Below are positions 19,170-29,689 of a stretch of DNA of 64,000 nucleotides, piece by piece (the first letter of the stretch is position 1; the number at the start of each line of letters is the position of its first letter). The translations under genes were made by a program, and so were the position numbers. Source of the DNA: Aradus depressus (lineage: Eukaryota > Arthropoda > Insecta > Hemiptera > Aradidae); contig OY759223.1 in the NCBI GenBank assembly GCA_963662175.1, positions 11,696,249 to 11,760,248 of the forward strand, given 5' to 3'. The notes under the pieces are model-generated. The model saw nothing but the letters and a program-made list of their open reading frames with translations, ran no database searches and was not told the origin of the DNA.

Positions 19170-19545
19170 AGATTCGTACCGTCAGACGCGTCGCGTCAAT
19201 GTGGCTCTGAACGGCGATGTAAGAATCATATTCTCGCACCAGCTCAACAAGCAAACGACGATAAACCATACCCACTAAAACCCCCTCCTTGCCGGTCCTG
19301 ATTCCCTTCCGCGGAACTGACGATCGTTCATTACTTCGCGGAAGGGAGGAAGGGTGGCTGGTAACGCCCCTTCTTCTGTTTTATTACCACTACTGTTCCT
19401 TGTCAGCCCTCTCCTGAAGGGCCAACCCGCCCATGATGAGCGCTGCAAAATCGCAGCCTTCATCCCACGACTCCTGGGAGCGCAGCATAGCGTCCACGTA
19501 ACTGGTAGCAGTCAGTGGGGCGCCCATGCTGCACTCCAGATTGCT
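19170..19545. other. GC-rich island of unknown origin
   Basis: This 375-base stretch is clearly more GC-rich than its surroundings and holds CpGs (GACGCGTCGCG, TTCCGCGGAACTG, CTTCGCGGAAGG). It contains the inverted pair CCTTCCGCGGAA / TTCGCGGAAGG. A plus frame from 19354 begins MAGNAPSSVLLPLLFLVSPL, which looks like a signal peptide, but it runs into SINE-A and has no further motif. It could be a host exon or promoter, or part of a mobile element; unresolved. Confidence 0.3.
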
Positions 19546-19731
19546 CGGGCTTTAGCTACAACTTGTAGGCTACAAGGTCATATTGCCTACTACTAGAGCG
19601 CTCTTTCGTCACTCTGGTGTACTATATGAGTCCTAAATTTTGCCTATCCAGGTTTATTCACCTAACGACTATCTGACATTGTACAGGCTCGGGACCATCG
19701 CTTAATGTCCCATACGAAGGACGGCGTGCTG
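19546..19731 (-). repeat. SINE-A tail half, truncated
   Basis: In plus view: CAAGGTCATATTGCCTACTA, GAGCGCTCTTTCGTCACTCT, GGCTCGGGACCATCGCTTAA and GGACGGCGTGCT, then a break into unrelated AT-rich sequence. The tRNA-like head is absent. Confidence 0.85.
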
Positions 19732-19764
19732 CCCAAAATAACATTTGATATAGTTTTAAGTAAT

Positions 19765-20173
19765 TAGTTTATAAGATTTATTTTAAAAAAAAAAAAATTA
19801 TTTTTATTCTTCAATATTTAGTTAACCAATTTCTAATGTAGGTTTAAGTAATATAACCCAAATATTTGTTCTCTTATTATATGCTATTCATTTCCCTGTT
19901 AACCTAGTAAGATAATTTATTCCCTTGGATTATATTGAACATTTTTGCAAACTTAAAAAAAAACCAATATGGCATCTCTTTTGTAAATTTAGAAGAAATC
20001 CAAATAAAAAGTTGGTTAATTGAAATTTTTTAAAAAATAGATGCACTCTCTTCAAAATTGCACGTCTTGATCTTTCGATATTTTTTTTAGGGTTCTTTTC
20101 GGAAACTATTGTAGAAATCAAAATTTAGTAGGAGAACAGCTATAAAATTTCTAATTTTATTTGTTTATTTATA
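19765..20173 (+). repeat. Family Z repeat copy
   Basis: It contains GTAATATAACCCAAATATTT, TATGCTATTCATTTCCCTG, CCTAGTAAGATAATTTATTC, ATGGCATCTC, GGTTCTTTTCGGAAACTATT and AATCAAAATTTAGTAGGAGA. It is better preserved in the centre than 7870-8200. SINE-A inserted immediately downstream. Confidence 0.7.
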
Positions 20174-20543
20174 TATTATTAAATGGAGGGCGCCGGTAGC
20201 TCAGTGGTATGCATGCTTGACTTCTGGGCTCAAGGTCGTGGGTTCGTAGCCCGACCGAGGCCCTTAGTTTATTTTATCTGGGAGGTGAAATAAACTTAAG
20301 CACGCCGTCCTTCGTGTGGGACGTTAAGCGATGGTCCCGAGCCTGTACGATATCAGGTACTCGTTAAAGACCCCTACCCTAGGTGAATAAAAATTTAGGG
20401 TAGGCAAAATTTAGGACTCCCACAATAGAGTCGGGCTCATGTCCACCAGAGTGACGAAATAGCGCTCTGGTAGTAGGCGATATGACCTCATAGTTAAAGT
20501 CCGGGCATGAGTCATAAAACCTAACCTAACCTATTATTAAATG
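20174..20543 (+). mobile_element. SINE-A reference copy with perfect 12-bp TSD
   Basis: The 12-base TATTATTAAATG stands at 20174-20185 and again at 20532-20543, defining a 346-bp insertion at 20186-20531. The head GAGGGCGCCGGTAGCTCAGT has an A box; GGGTTCGTAGCCC is a slightly altered B box. The acceptor-like GGGCGCC/GAGGCCC ends can partly pair, as in a tRNA. The body is not tRNA-like. The tail is AAAACCTAACCTAACC instead of poly-A. A perfect TSD means recent insertion by target-primed reverse transcription, with LINE machinery in trans. Confidence 0.95.
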
Positions 20544-21185
20544 TGTTACTTTATTTATTATTTTAAATATTTATTTTTATTTAACATTCATTTTTAAATT
20601 ATCACATTACAATATTCAGAATTTTTTATTGTAATTACTCAGGTACTCAGTAAATGAGTACAATATGTCCAACTCAAAAATGTTCAAAACATTATCCTAT
20701 CAACGCGTTTCGCATTCAGGTAAAAATATGAAACGGTGGAATATCTGTTATATAAGAGAAATTAAGAAACTTAACTGACATTTTATTCTCAATTAAATAA
20801 ATCAGAAGATTGCTTAAAAATGATAAAGATGGGTATTTCACATAATAAAGATGGGTTTTAGGTTATCGTAACGCACCCACAAATAAAAAAAAAAAGTGTC
20901 AATTTGGTTCCAAAATGTCGTCAGAGATGTAGGTTGAACAACGTGGGCTTCTTGACTTTCATCTGTTTTGCATGCGTTGGTTGTCTGTGGTTACAGAACT
21001 TGTTTCTTTATCATAAAATCAAAAAAGGAAGGTGAAAAATAAATTAAATGTTATACAGTAAATTAATGATACAATTTTATTTGAACATTCAAGATTTGAA
21101 ATTAAAACTGATATGTACTTGAACCAATTAATTTTTTAAAATATTTTGAGCTCCAATTTTCACTTTTTATTAATACAAATTATAG
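20544..21185. other. Unassigned AT-rich sequence
   Basis: No gene is supported. On the minus strand around 20690-20720 the phrase ACCTGAATGCGAAACGCGTT looks like a hammerhead relic without stem II, too decayed to call. Confidence 0.4.
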
Positions 21186-21450
21186 TTTGTTGTTGTGAAC
21201 CACACCTGGGCTTAAACTACGAGGTCATATCGCCTACTACCAGAGCGCTCTTTCGTCACTCTGTTGGACTTGAGCCCGACTCTACTATGGGAGTCTTAAA
21301 TGTTGCCTAATCTAAATTTTTAAATTACCTGGGGTAGGGGTCTTTAACGAGCACCATCGCTTATCTCCCAGATAGAAAACCTAAGGATCTAGGTCTAGTT
21401 TCGTACCTGCGATCTTCAGCTCAATAGGCAAGGACGCAACCTCTGAATCG
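21186..21450 (-). mobile_element. SINE-A copy, diverged
   Basis: It runs from CCACACCTGGGCTTAAAC through AGAGCGCTCTTTCGTCACTC and CCTGGGGTAGGGGTCTTTAA, skips the CCGAGCC region, and ends with GGTCTAGTTTCGTACCTGCG and a poor A box. Divergence marks it as older. Confidence 0.8.
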
Positions 21451-22711
21451 ACTACAAACAGCTTTGGTTCTAATTTCGCCCTGAAATCACATCCTCAGAT
21501 GAAGATGTAGAAGACCAAATGGATCGATTTTGGTAGTAGGTATGCTTCCATTTGCTGGTTGTGTTCGGTTGACCAGTCGACGAGGTGGTCAATGAAGCGG
21601 GACCGAGTGTTCTTCCAGGCGGGAATTCGGAACAGAGGGACTAGCAAAAGAAAGAAAAAGAAGACAAAAAAAAAAAAAATAAGAAGTAAAGGTTTCGACC
21701 TCGAGGATCATGGGAAATGGAGACTCAATAGAGACGAGAGCTACCATTCTAAAGAAAAATCTAACAAAAACTATATAAGGAGGTCGGGGTTGCACGCAAC
21801 TTTCCTGTAGGGCTCTTAGTGATGCTATGATCATATAGTTTCGGGGGCCCTGAGGTTCTTCCTATGAAAGTGGAGATATTTGTTGAGGAAAATATTTTGG
21901 ATGATTAGGTGGAATAGAGTAATCCACAATTCATTGTAAACACCGTATGGATTATGAGACATGTCATTTTTACCTTCTTTTTTCACTAAAACCATAATAT
22001 TGCCACACAAGTATAAGGGTCATGTAATATAGTGTTTTATCGTTTGAAAGCTTATTAAATGCACAAGTTTTATAAATAAAAATTAAGATATACAATAAGG
22101 ACATTTTTTTGAAAAAAAACGTGAGCTACAGTTTGCCAATGAATTTCCGAATTACACAGTCCTTCGGTTTATGCTGCCTATAAACTGTCAAATTCTTGTA
22201 ATTGTAATAATAAAGTGAACTTATTTTAAAGGTAATTTATCGCTCTTTATGATGGTATAATTAACTTTGTGTTAGCTCTTATACTTAAGGAGGAATAAGA
22301 GATTTTATGCAAAAAATAGTGCTAAGTACAAAAATTGGAAGATGTTGAATATTTCTGAGGTTCCGAATCGGACCTATGTTTATAGGCAATTTTTTGTTCA
22401 AAATTAAATTTCCTTTACGACCTCGAAGTTTTTTACCTCCATGCTGGGACACCCTGTATAATTGTTAATAGAAAGAGAACTACAAGAAAAAAATTGTCTT
22501 CTTCTTTTATTTGGTATATTTACAATCAGTTAAAATAGAACCATAAGAAAATTTGATGACAGTGAGTATAAAAAATAAAAAATAATAAAATTTATTATTT
22601 TTTATATATATTTTTTTTTATATTGTCATTTAATGACAATATACACAAAATAGGAAATAATAAAATAATAATAAGGAAAACAACTATAATAATATAAAGT
22701 ATATACAAATT
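21451..22711. other. Unassigned; possible DNA-transposon end at 22440
   Basis: 21559-21834 has overlapping frames on both strands around an A run; neither has a recognisable motif. GCTGGGACACCCTGTATAAT at 22443-22462 resembles the outer motif beside the 10853 foldback, but no partner end was found. The rest is AT-rich. Confidence 0.4.
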
Positions 22712-23308
22712 CAGGGGCATAGCCGGGGGGGGGGGGGGGGGGGGGCAAGGGGGGGGCACGTGCCCCCCACCCTGGTCAGAGCAAAAAAACAAGATGAAAA
22801 TTAAATAATCAAAAATTAGTTTTTATTAAAAATGGATTGCTTGCAAGTTACCGATAGGATCTTCAAATTTCTCGTGTGTCTGATTCCTAAATCAGCAATC
22901 AGTTGTTGCAAGTGCGGGGCAGGCGCCAGAATTTTTAAATATACATACATGGATTCGATCATTTCATTTCCTCGCTCAAAATCGTAATTTATGTTATAAC
23001 TTATTCTCTTAAAGCTGATTTTACATGCGCAGTAAAAATGCAAAGTGCAGCAGCAGTAAATGTACGCTATTGGCTGTAAGTCATTTAATTGTAAAAGCAC
23101 AGAAACCATGTAAAGTCAACTTTAGTATTACAGTCAGTGGTTACCTCAGGGGGAGCTTCTAGGGGTCCGAGTCTCCCAAATTAATAAAAAAAAGTCTGCA
23201 GTGCTAACCACGGAAACTGCGGGCTGTGCCCCCGGGAGTCTATACCCCCACCCCTGTAGCCTAACTTTGCCCCCCTCCCCCCTGCTCAAAATTCTGGCTA
23301 CGCCCCTA
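22712..23308. mobile_element. Non-autonomous hAT transposon (597 bp), 8-bp TSD
   Basis: It is flanked by TACAAATT (22704-22711 and 23309-23316). Ends are CAGGGGCATAGCCGG and TCTGGCTACGCCCCTA. Poly-G sits next to the left end, followed by CACGTGCCCCCC. The interior is the same family as 44498-45024 and 32661-33125 (TTTTTATTAAAAATGGATTG, GATTCCTAAATCAGCAATCA, CAGTCAGTGGTTACCTCAGG). It has no transposase. Confidence 0.9.
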
Positions 23309-23316
23309 TACAAATT

Positions 23317-24019
23317 AATACATATAAACAAAATAATAATTACAAAATAACTAAATTAAATAAATGTGAAAAAAGTAAAATACATAAAGAAATCATAAAA
23401 CAAAATAAAGAAAATAATGTACAAAATAATAATATTATTTTGTTATATTATTATATTATGATAAATCATAAGAAAAACAACTCTTCAGCTCAGAGTGTTA
23501 ATACCTACAGCATATAAATAATATAATTGATAGAAGGTAATTGAAAAAAAACAAAATAAGTGGACTGTATATAGGTTAACGAAAAAATTATAATAATGAA
23601 AAAAAATACTAAATTAATGGAAACAAAACGAAACGAATCAAATATAAGAAATGATAAAACAAATAATACTAAAATGTGCGGGGTAGGTGAGCGGTGGCGT
23701 GGAGACGCCAAGGAGCTGCCTCGTCACAATGCGTCTGGGTTGAGGGTCTGTCTTCAGGGGCTTCTTGACCAATACCTGCAGCAAGGGCTGAGGGCAGGCA
23801 CTGGTCGAGGTGGTGGTGAGTTGTGCAGCAAAGGGTTGAGGGCACCTCTCTACAGACAGCCAGACTGCACTTGACTCGTCAGGTTAACTGAACAACAATG
23901 GCCACCGTGACCTCTAGTGGCCAGTATACAAAGTACATGCACTTTACACATGGCGTCACCCCTTCCACATATATCCCATAGTCTTTATAAAGTTTATTTC
24001 ACTTTTCGGCCTTAACACA
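23317..24019. other. AT-rich then GC-rich sequence preceding the minisatellite
   Basis: 23317-23660 is AT-rich. 23690-23970 is GC-rich with a 92-codon plus frame ending at 23874 and no recognisable domain. CACCGTGACCTCTAGTGGCC and GCACTTTACACATGGCGTCA are notable but not identified; no LTR structure was found. Confidence 0.35.
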
Positions 24020-24765
24020 GAGACCCCACGTTACTCGCCCAGTAGTCGAGGCCCCACTTTACTCGCCCAGTAGTCGAGGCCCCACTTTACTCGCCCAGTA
24101 GTCGAGGCCCCACGTTACTCGACCAGTAGTCGAGGCCCCACGATACTCGCCCAGTAGTCGAGGCCCCACGTTACTCTCCCAGTAGTCGAGGCCCCACGTT
24201 ACTCGCCCAGTAGTCGAGGCCCCACGTTACTCTCCCAGTAGTCGAGGCCCCACGTTACTCGCCCAGTAGTCGAGGCCCCACGTTACTCGCCCAGTAGTCG
24301 AGGCCCCACGTTACTCGCCCAGTAGTCGAGGCCCCACGTTACTCGGCCAGTAGTCGAGGCCCCACGTTACTCGCCCAGTAGTCGAAGCCCCATGTTACTC
24401 GCCCAGTAGTCGAGGCCCCACGTTACTCGCCCAGTAGTCGAGGCCCCACGTTACTCGCCCAGTAGTCGAAGCCCCACGTTACTCGCCCAGTAGTCGAAGC
24501 CCCACGTTACTCGCCCAGTAGTCGAGGCCCCACGTTACTCGCCCAGTAGTCGAGGCCCCACGTTACTCGCCCAGTAGTCGAAGCCCCACGTTACTCGCCC
24601 AGTAGTCGAAGCCCCACGTTACTCGCCCAGTAGTCGAAGCCCCACGTTACTCGCCCAGTAGTCGAGGCCCCACGTTACTCGCCCAGTAGTCGAAGCCCCA
24701 CGTTACTCGCCCAGTAGTCGAGGCCCCACGTTTCTCGCCCAGTAGTCGAGGCTCCACGTTACTCG
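24020..24765 (+). repeat. 28-bp minisatellite, about 26 copies
   Basis: The unit is ACGTTACTCGCCCAGTAG followed by TCGAGGCCCC. Units are contiguous with no spacers. Variants include CTCTCCC or CTCGACC or CTCGGCC for CTCGCCC, and CGAAGCCCC for CGAGGCCCC; the AAG variants cluster in the second half. GC content is far above the surroundings. Each unit holds a short inverted pair (CGAG..CTCG across the join). No frame is conserved, so a protein repeat is unlikely. Confidence 0.97.
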
Positions 24766-25141
24766 ACCTCGGCAGCTCAGTCCATTGAGAATGGCTATTG
24801 TCCTTCCCTTAATGGCAACAACGAGCGGCGTCAATAATATATTTCAAAAACTAAATAATTTTTCCTTAATCGTTTGTTATCGTTATATTTTTCTTCCTCT
24901 TCTAATTGGTCTACATTTTACTTTCGATTCTATTCCCTCATTAAATATTTATTTTTGTTTTTGGCTCATCAATCAGTCTGACGGTTGTCATAAGCAAATA
25001 TATTAACGTCAAATATTTATGAATTAGACCGGAGCCAAAAATATTTCAAAATATTTTGATTCAATATTGCCATAAATTTCTATACTTGTGAGTCTAGTTG
25101 TGAATAAATATAAAATCCACACCAAAGTGAGAAACTTTATT
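24766..25141. other. AT-rich sequence after the minisatellite
   Basis: A 73-codon frame at 24785-25006 has hydrophobic, Phe-rich composition from T-rich DNA and no motif. Confidence 0.4.
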
Positions 25142-25210
25142 TACACTACTGAGCTCAAGATCGCGGGTTCAAAAATGGGAGGTAAAAAGACCTTGAGGAC
25201 GCCGTCCTTT
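25142..25210 (+). repeat. SINE-A remnant
   Basis: CACTACTGAGCTCAAGATCG and GGGTTC (B box relic), then GGGAGGTAAAA and GACGCCGTCCTT with the intervening bases deleted. Confidence 0.55.
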
Positions 25211-25519
25211 TTTTTCTCCTTTTACAAGAACCATTTTGCAGATAATCTCAATGCAGAATGATACATGACACTTAAATATATAAAAAAATAACATAAGATC
25301 CACAAATCCTAAAATCCTACACAAAGCCAGTCTTATATAACGTTATTACAGTTTTCAAAATGCGAGGTCGACACAAAGCCCACACACCAGATTTAAATAA
25401 TTTAGACCTTTACACTCCTTCTTTTTCGGATCAAATTTCAAGAAAGAAACTACAGTTTGGAACAGCAGTGAATATTGGATAACTAACCACGTGACCATGA
25501 TAGTAGCTTAAGTAGAACC
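25211..25519. other. Unassigned sequence
   Basis: No gene, RNA or recognised repeat. Confidence 0.4.
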
Positions 25520-25832
25520 TAGTTATTATGACTCATGCCCGGGCTTTAACTACAAGGTCATATCGCCTACTACCAGAGCGCTCTCGTGGACATGACCCCG
25601 ACTCTATTGTGAGTGCCCTAAGTTTTGCCTACCCTAAATTTTTGTTCACCTAGGGTTAGAGGTCTTTAACAAGTAGCTGAAATCGCACAGGCTCGGTACT
25701 ATCACTTAACGGCGTGCTTAAGTTTGTTTTACCTCCCAGATAAAATAAACTAAGAGCCTTGGCCGGGTTTCGAACTCGCAATCTTGAGCTCAGTAAGGAA
25801 GCACGCATACTACTGAACTAACGGCGCCCTCT
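25520..25832 (-). mobile_element. SINE-A copy, nearly full length
   Basis: In plus view it starts TAGTTATTATGACTCATGCC, the second tail type (not CCTAA), then CATATCGCCTACTACCAGAG, GGCTCGGTACTATCACTTAA, ACCTCCCAGATAAAATAAAC, GGGTTTCGAACTCGC and the head ending AACGGCGCCCTC. A small deletion removes TTTCGTCACTCTG. Confidence 0.9.
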
Positions 25833-26269
25833 TGGTCAAGTTTCATAACAAAATTGACGATAGCGTCCCCACTCTTGGCCAGGCATCTTTAATAAAAACA
25901 AAATTTTATTATAATTATAAGTTACTACTAAATATAAATAACTAAATAAATTAATACTATTATATAAACCAATATTAAGAATTAGTTAAATAAATTATAA
26001 ATACACTTTAAAAATTTTTTTAAAAAATTGTTCCTTTAAAAACAGGTATCAAATACAATACTAAATAGAATTTGGTAGAATTATATTTATAAAAAAAATA
26101 TAGAACTATCCTTAAAGTAACATTGAAGGGTTCTATTGACTATATTAAATCAGTGGACGGTTAATCTACAGAACCTTTCAATGTGTGCTCATTTTTGATG
26201 AACGCACAGAAAAAATACTGTTATAGTTTCAGTAATTAGTGAGTAGTATAATTTTTGTAAATAATTTCC
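25833..26269. other. AT-rich, unassigned
   Basis: No gene is supported; the composition is strongly A/T. Confidence 0.45.
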
Positions 26270-26640
26270 ATTCTTATTTTCCAATCTTAGTTTTTAAATT
26301 TATTATGTAGGTTAAAAATAAATAATTCCAATTTTTGTTCTCTATTCTATACTATTCATTTTCTCTGTGAACCAAGTAAAATAATTATTACCTTTGGATT
26401 AGATTGAACAATTTTTGCAAATTTAGGAAAATTTGATGGCATCTCATTTTTATCTTTAGAAGAAATCCAATTGGAATAATTATTAATTGAATTTTTTTTT
26501 TAAATACGTGCACTTTCTTTATTATTAGAGCCCTTTTCGGAAACTACTGTCGAAATCAAAATTTAGTAGAAGACCCGCAACAATTTTTACAGGAAATGTG
26601 ATAATTTTATTTAATTGTTTATTTTATTTTAATTGTTTTT
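26270..26640 (+). repeat. Family Z repeat copy
   Basis: It contains TTCTATACTATTCATTTTCT, GTAAAATAATTATTACCTTT, AGATTGAACAATTTTTGCAA, ATGGCATCTCATTTTTATC, CCCTTTTCGGAAACTACTGT and AATCAAAATTTAGTAGAAG. It abuts a LINE-J 3' UTR. Confidence 0.7.
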
Positions 26641-26654
26641 ATTATTTATTTATT

Positions 26655-26925
26655 TTTATTCATTTTCATATTTTACATCATTTTCCTTCACTTTTATCAT
26701 CTCTCTTACCCATCCACCATTTTGTCTTTCAATTCCTTTCTATTTATTTATTTTATTTTATTTTTTATTTTTATTTATTTATTTACCTACTTATTTATTT
26801 TATTTATTTATTTATTTTTTCTGGTCTTGTCTTAATAATTAAGATAAATTTTCGTCCCGAGGACCTACCACGGGGTGGCCTTCCTCATGCTCTGCACGCC
26901 AACATATCAATACCACATAGATCAA
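26655..26925 (+). mobile_element. LINE-J 3' UTR fragment
   Basis: It shares with 35790-36010 TTTTACATCATTTTCCTT, CACTTTTATCATCTCTCTTA, CTTTCAATTCCTTTCTATTT, then TCCCGAGGACCTACCAC and CGCCAACATATCAATACC. The 111-codon frame through it is translation of T-rich UTR. Confidence 0.8.
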
Positions 26926-27559
26926 CTTTTTAATAAATTATTTTGTTACATATTATATTATATATTTTCTTTTCTTTCATCACAATAATTCCTTCTTCCA
27001 CCTCTTCCAAAATATCCACTGCAATACACTTTATTTCATTATTTACTTTGTTGCGTTCCATCGTTCGGCACTCACTGTCACTATCACTGTTACTTACACG
27101 ACTGTTCGAACACTTTTTGTTTAGTTCTAGTCGTTTTAGTTACTAAATTACTCGTCACTCGACTAAATTACTACTAGTGCGAACTAGGCTTTAGATTTTG
27201 TGCACTCATTACAGCATTATACTTTTTTAGAGACCTCACAGAAAATCGTGTGCTAAGGAACATTCACGATTCTTTTCAGTCTTTTTTCCGTCTCATTTTA
27301 TTGAGGAAGGGAATCAAAGCGTAGCCTCGCCAACCACAAAACGAAGGATGTTACAAGAGTTTCTGGAGAGGAAGAAGATAATTTCAAGTCGACACTGGAT
27401 GAATCCGAAGATGAAAACTCGAGTCAATGAGGCCTGCAACTCTGTGGAGGAAGCCAGGATACGTTCGTAAAAATGCCTCGCAACTCTAGTTCCAAAACTA
27501 GACAAATCTCCAGAAATGCCATTAATAAAATGTCATCGCTAAATCATCTTTTGTTTTCG
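26926..27559. other. Unassigned sequence
   Basis: Mixed AT-rich sequence. Frames at 26943 and 27314 show no domain. CACTCACTGTCACTATCACT-type short direct repeats lie near 27070-27100. Confidence 0.4.
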
Positions 27560-28243
27560 CTCTCCCTCTGAGATCAGTTAACCATTTTGGCTAAAAATCA
27601 ATGACTTACTCATTTCTGAATCCTCATACTAAATTTCTATATGGGGTGTGTCTATATGGTATCTCCCGATAGGATGAATGTATCAACATAAATTTTATAT
27701 GTGTAGCCAGGACCCCATAAGTACGACACCTATTGATTTTCAGCAAAATCAGCTAAAGAAGAAAGGGGAATTAGGACCAAAATCTCTAATAACTGCCAAT
27801 GTAATGAATTCATCGACACGATGTTTAGTATGTCTATCCAGAATTCCATAAGGACGACACTTATTATTTTTCCGCATATTCGGCCAAAAGGAAGGAAAAT
27901 CAGAGAGGGGCCTAAAATCAAAAACTCTAATAATCGAATGATAAGGGAAGTTGTGTAATCGATCAGAAATTCAAAGTTAGGTTTATACCGGAACTACAAA
28001 TTTTCCGATCCCTGGTTCCAAAAATGGGGAAAAAATATATGTCTGTCTGTGTGTGTGTGTGACTGTGAACACAATATCTCTCAATAAAATTAATTTATCG
28101 TCATGAAATTGTCTATGTGTTTCCAGAACCATATAAGTACGACCACTAATAATTTTCTGCGGAATCAGCTGAAGGGATGAGTGGGATGAGAGGAGGGCTC
28201 AACTGAAGAACCCCACTAACTGTTCATGTTATTAATGTATTGT
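27560..28243 (-). repeat. Family X, long composite copy
   Basis: Several family X subrepeats occur in series: GATAGGATGAATGTATCAAC, TGATTTTCAGCAAAATCAGC, TAATGAATTCATCGACACGA, CGCATATTCGGCCAAAAGG, then GAAGTTGTGTAATCGATCAG, GTGTGTGTGTGTGACTG and CTGCGGAATCAGCTGAAGGG. The order matches 17105-17660 and the reverse of 61340-61830. The SINE-A tail begins right at its end. Confidence 0.7.
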
Positions 28244-28510
28244 TAGTTAGTTATTATGACTCATGCTCGGGCTTTAACTACGAGGTCATATCGCCTACTA
28301 CCAGAGCGCTCTTTCGTCCCTCTGGTGGAAATGAGCCCGACTCTACTGTGGGAGTCCTAAATTTTGCCTACCCTAAATTCTTTATTCACTCAGGGTAGGG
28401 GTCTTTAACGAGTACCTGACATCGTACAGGCTCGGGACCATCGCTTAATGTCACATCCCAAGGACGGCGTGCTTAAGTTTATTTTACCTCCCAGATAAAA
28501 TAAACTAAGG
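28244..28510 (-). mobile_element. SINE-A copy lacking the tRNA-like head
   Basis: From TAGTTAGTTATTATGACTCA through AGAGCGCTCTTTCGTCCCTC, CAGGGTAGGGGTCTTTAACG and GGCTCGGGACCATCGCTTAA to AGATAAAATAAACTAAGG, where it stops at the head-body junction. 5' truncation of this kind is usual for SINEs copied by LINE machinery. Confidence 0.88.
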
Positions 28511-28809
28511 CAGAGTTTCTGTATTGTTTGTAATGTAATGGTTGTTATATAGATATTCCTTATGTGTATTTTTTCTATTTATTTTTTATCTCTGTGATAA
28601 TATTTTTAATTTTTTTTTATTTATTAATGACACAAATTAGAGATATTTTATTGCTAGGTAGAGATTTGTTTTATAGTTATTGTGTACATTTGAGTGAATG
28701 TTTTTGAATGTAGAGTGAGTGAACCTAGCTGTCCCCACCGCATTGAGTTATGCCAGTTGTGAGAAGATAACGTCTTTTATTTCTATTGAAATCTCGTCCC
28801 ACAAAATTC
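28511..28809. other. Unassigned AT-rich sequence
   Basis: No gene or recognised repeat. Confidence 0.4.
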
Positions 28810-28935
28810 GTACACAAAATTTTTGATTTTTTGCTTAAACGGTTCATCGGTTTTGTAGGGAGAGCAACTTAATTCGTTCTGGGGAAGTACATTTAAGGTG
28901 ATTCACCGACGACTTTTTTCCTTTTTTTTTAACAA
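28810..28935 (-). repeat. Family X fragment
   Basis: TACACAAAATTTTTGATTT, GGTTCATCGGTTTTGTAGGG, TTAATTCGTTCTGGGGAAGT and GTGATTCACCGACGACTTTT are the reversed opening of family X. Confidence 0.65.
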
Positions 28936-29419
28936 AATCCCAATCGTTTGGCAAATTACACCTGGCACCCCTAGTGGGAGATAGGTACAACAAAACCATT
29001 GTGTGAAAATCTAAAGAAAATCTTTATTTATTTTTTTTTTCATGAAAATCCTATTTAGTGAAGAGGAAGCCAAAGTTCTCCCATGGAAGACCGTCCTCAA
29101 GAAACAAAAGGATAAAAAAAAAAACAAAGTAAAAGACGTGGAAAAACCGTCAATAATGGAGATTTTCCAGAGTTTTTCCAACATCAACGGAATGAGTTGT
29201 TTTCACCTCTTGTTAGTTGGTTTTAAACTGAGGGAAAGAGGAGCTGAAATTAATTAAAAGAAAAAAACAAACAAACAAACAAACGCAAGTTTAACGGTGA
29301 TTTCAAGCTGAATCAGTGTCAGTCGTGTAACTCAATGGGCCAAACAATCTGTCTGTTGAGTAATGATTTGGCGAGTTCTCAAGGTTTCTTGTCTCTGAAA
29401 TAAATATAAATGAAAATGC
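28936..29419. other. Unassigned; 71-codon frame
   Basis: A Lys-rich plus frame from 29042 to 29257 has no recognised domain. (AAAC)n occurs at 29263-29285. Confidence 0.35.
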
Positions 29420-29570
29420 CGATGAATCATGGACAATGTATTTCCCCAGAATAGACTAATCAATTACATTTTCGCTCCCCCACCAAAAGGATTCGATCAT
29501 TTGAGCTTATAATCAGTAGTTGACACATAAGAGCTTCTAAATCCTGATACTAAATTTTCTGCCGATAATA
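29420..29570 (+). repeat. Family X fragment
   Basis: GATGAATCATGGACAATGTA, TTCCCCAGAATAGACTAATC, TTTTCGCTCCCCCACCAAAA and TTCTAAATCCTGATACTAAA follow the family X opening. Confidence 0.65.
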
Positions 29571-29689
29571 ATATTTATGCTCTGGTTGACATGAGTTGGT
29601 ATGCTCAATAATTTTACCTTCCAGGCAAAAAAAAAAATAAAATAATGGGGAGTGACAGTGATCTGTACAAAAGTGGTTGGTATAAGCTC

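Noticed and set aside
20186..20260. Functional tRNA gene
   Set aside because: A and B boxes are present, but the anticodon loop is not a clean 7-base loop, the acceptor stem has mismatches, and the segment is the head of a SINE with a TSD. The same applies to 30075-30165.
20690..20725. Further hammerhead-like motif on the minus strand
   Set aside because: CTGAATG, GAA and palindrome ACGCGT are present, but there is no stem II and no stem I pairing, so it is too decayed to support.
21559..21834. Pair of overlapping basic and hydrophobic frames
   Set aside because: They are reverse-complement shadows across a purine-rich, A-run segment; neither shows conservation or a domain.
23690..23980. 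LTR or primer-binding site of an LTR retrotransposon (TGGCGTCACCCC)
   Set aside because: No matching direct repeats, gag/pol motifs or TSD were found around it.
24020..24765. CRISPR array
   Set aside because: The 28-bp units are contiguous with no unique spacers, and the rest of the window is eukaryotic.
26598..26933. 111-codon membrane-protein-like frame
   Set aside because: Translation of a T-rich LINE-J 3' UTR; the same UTR elsewhere has no conserved frame.
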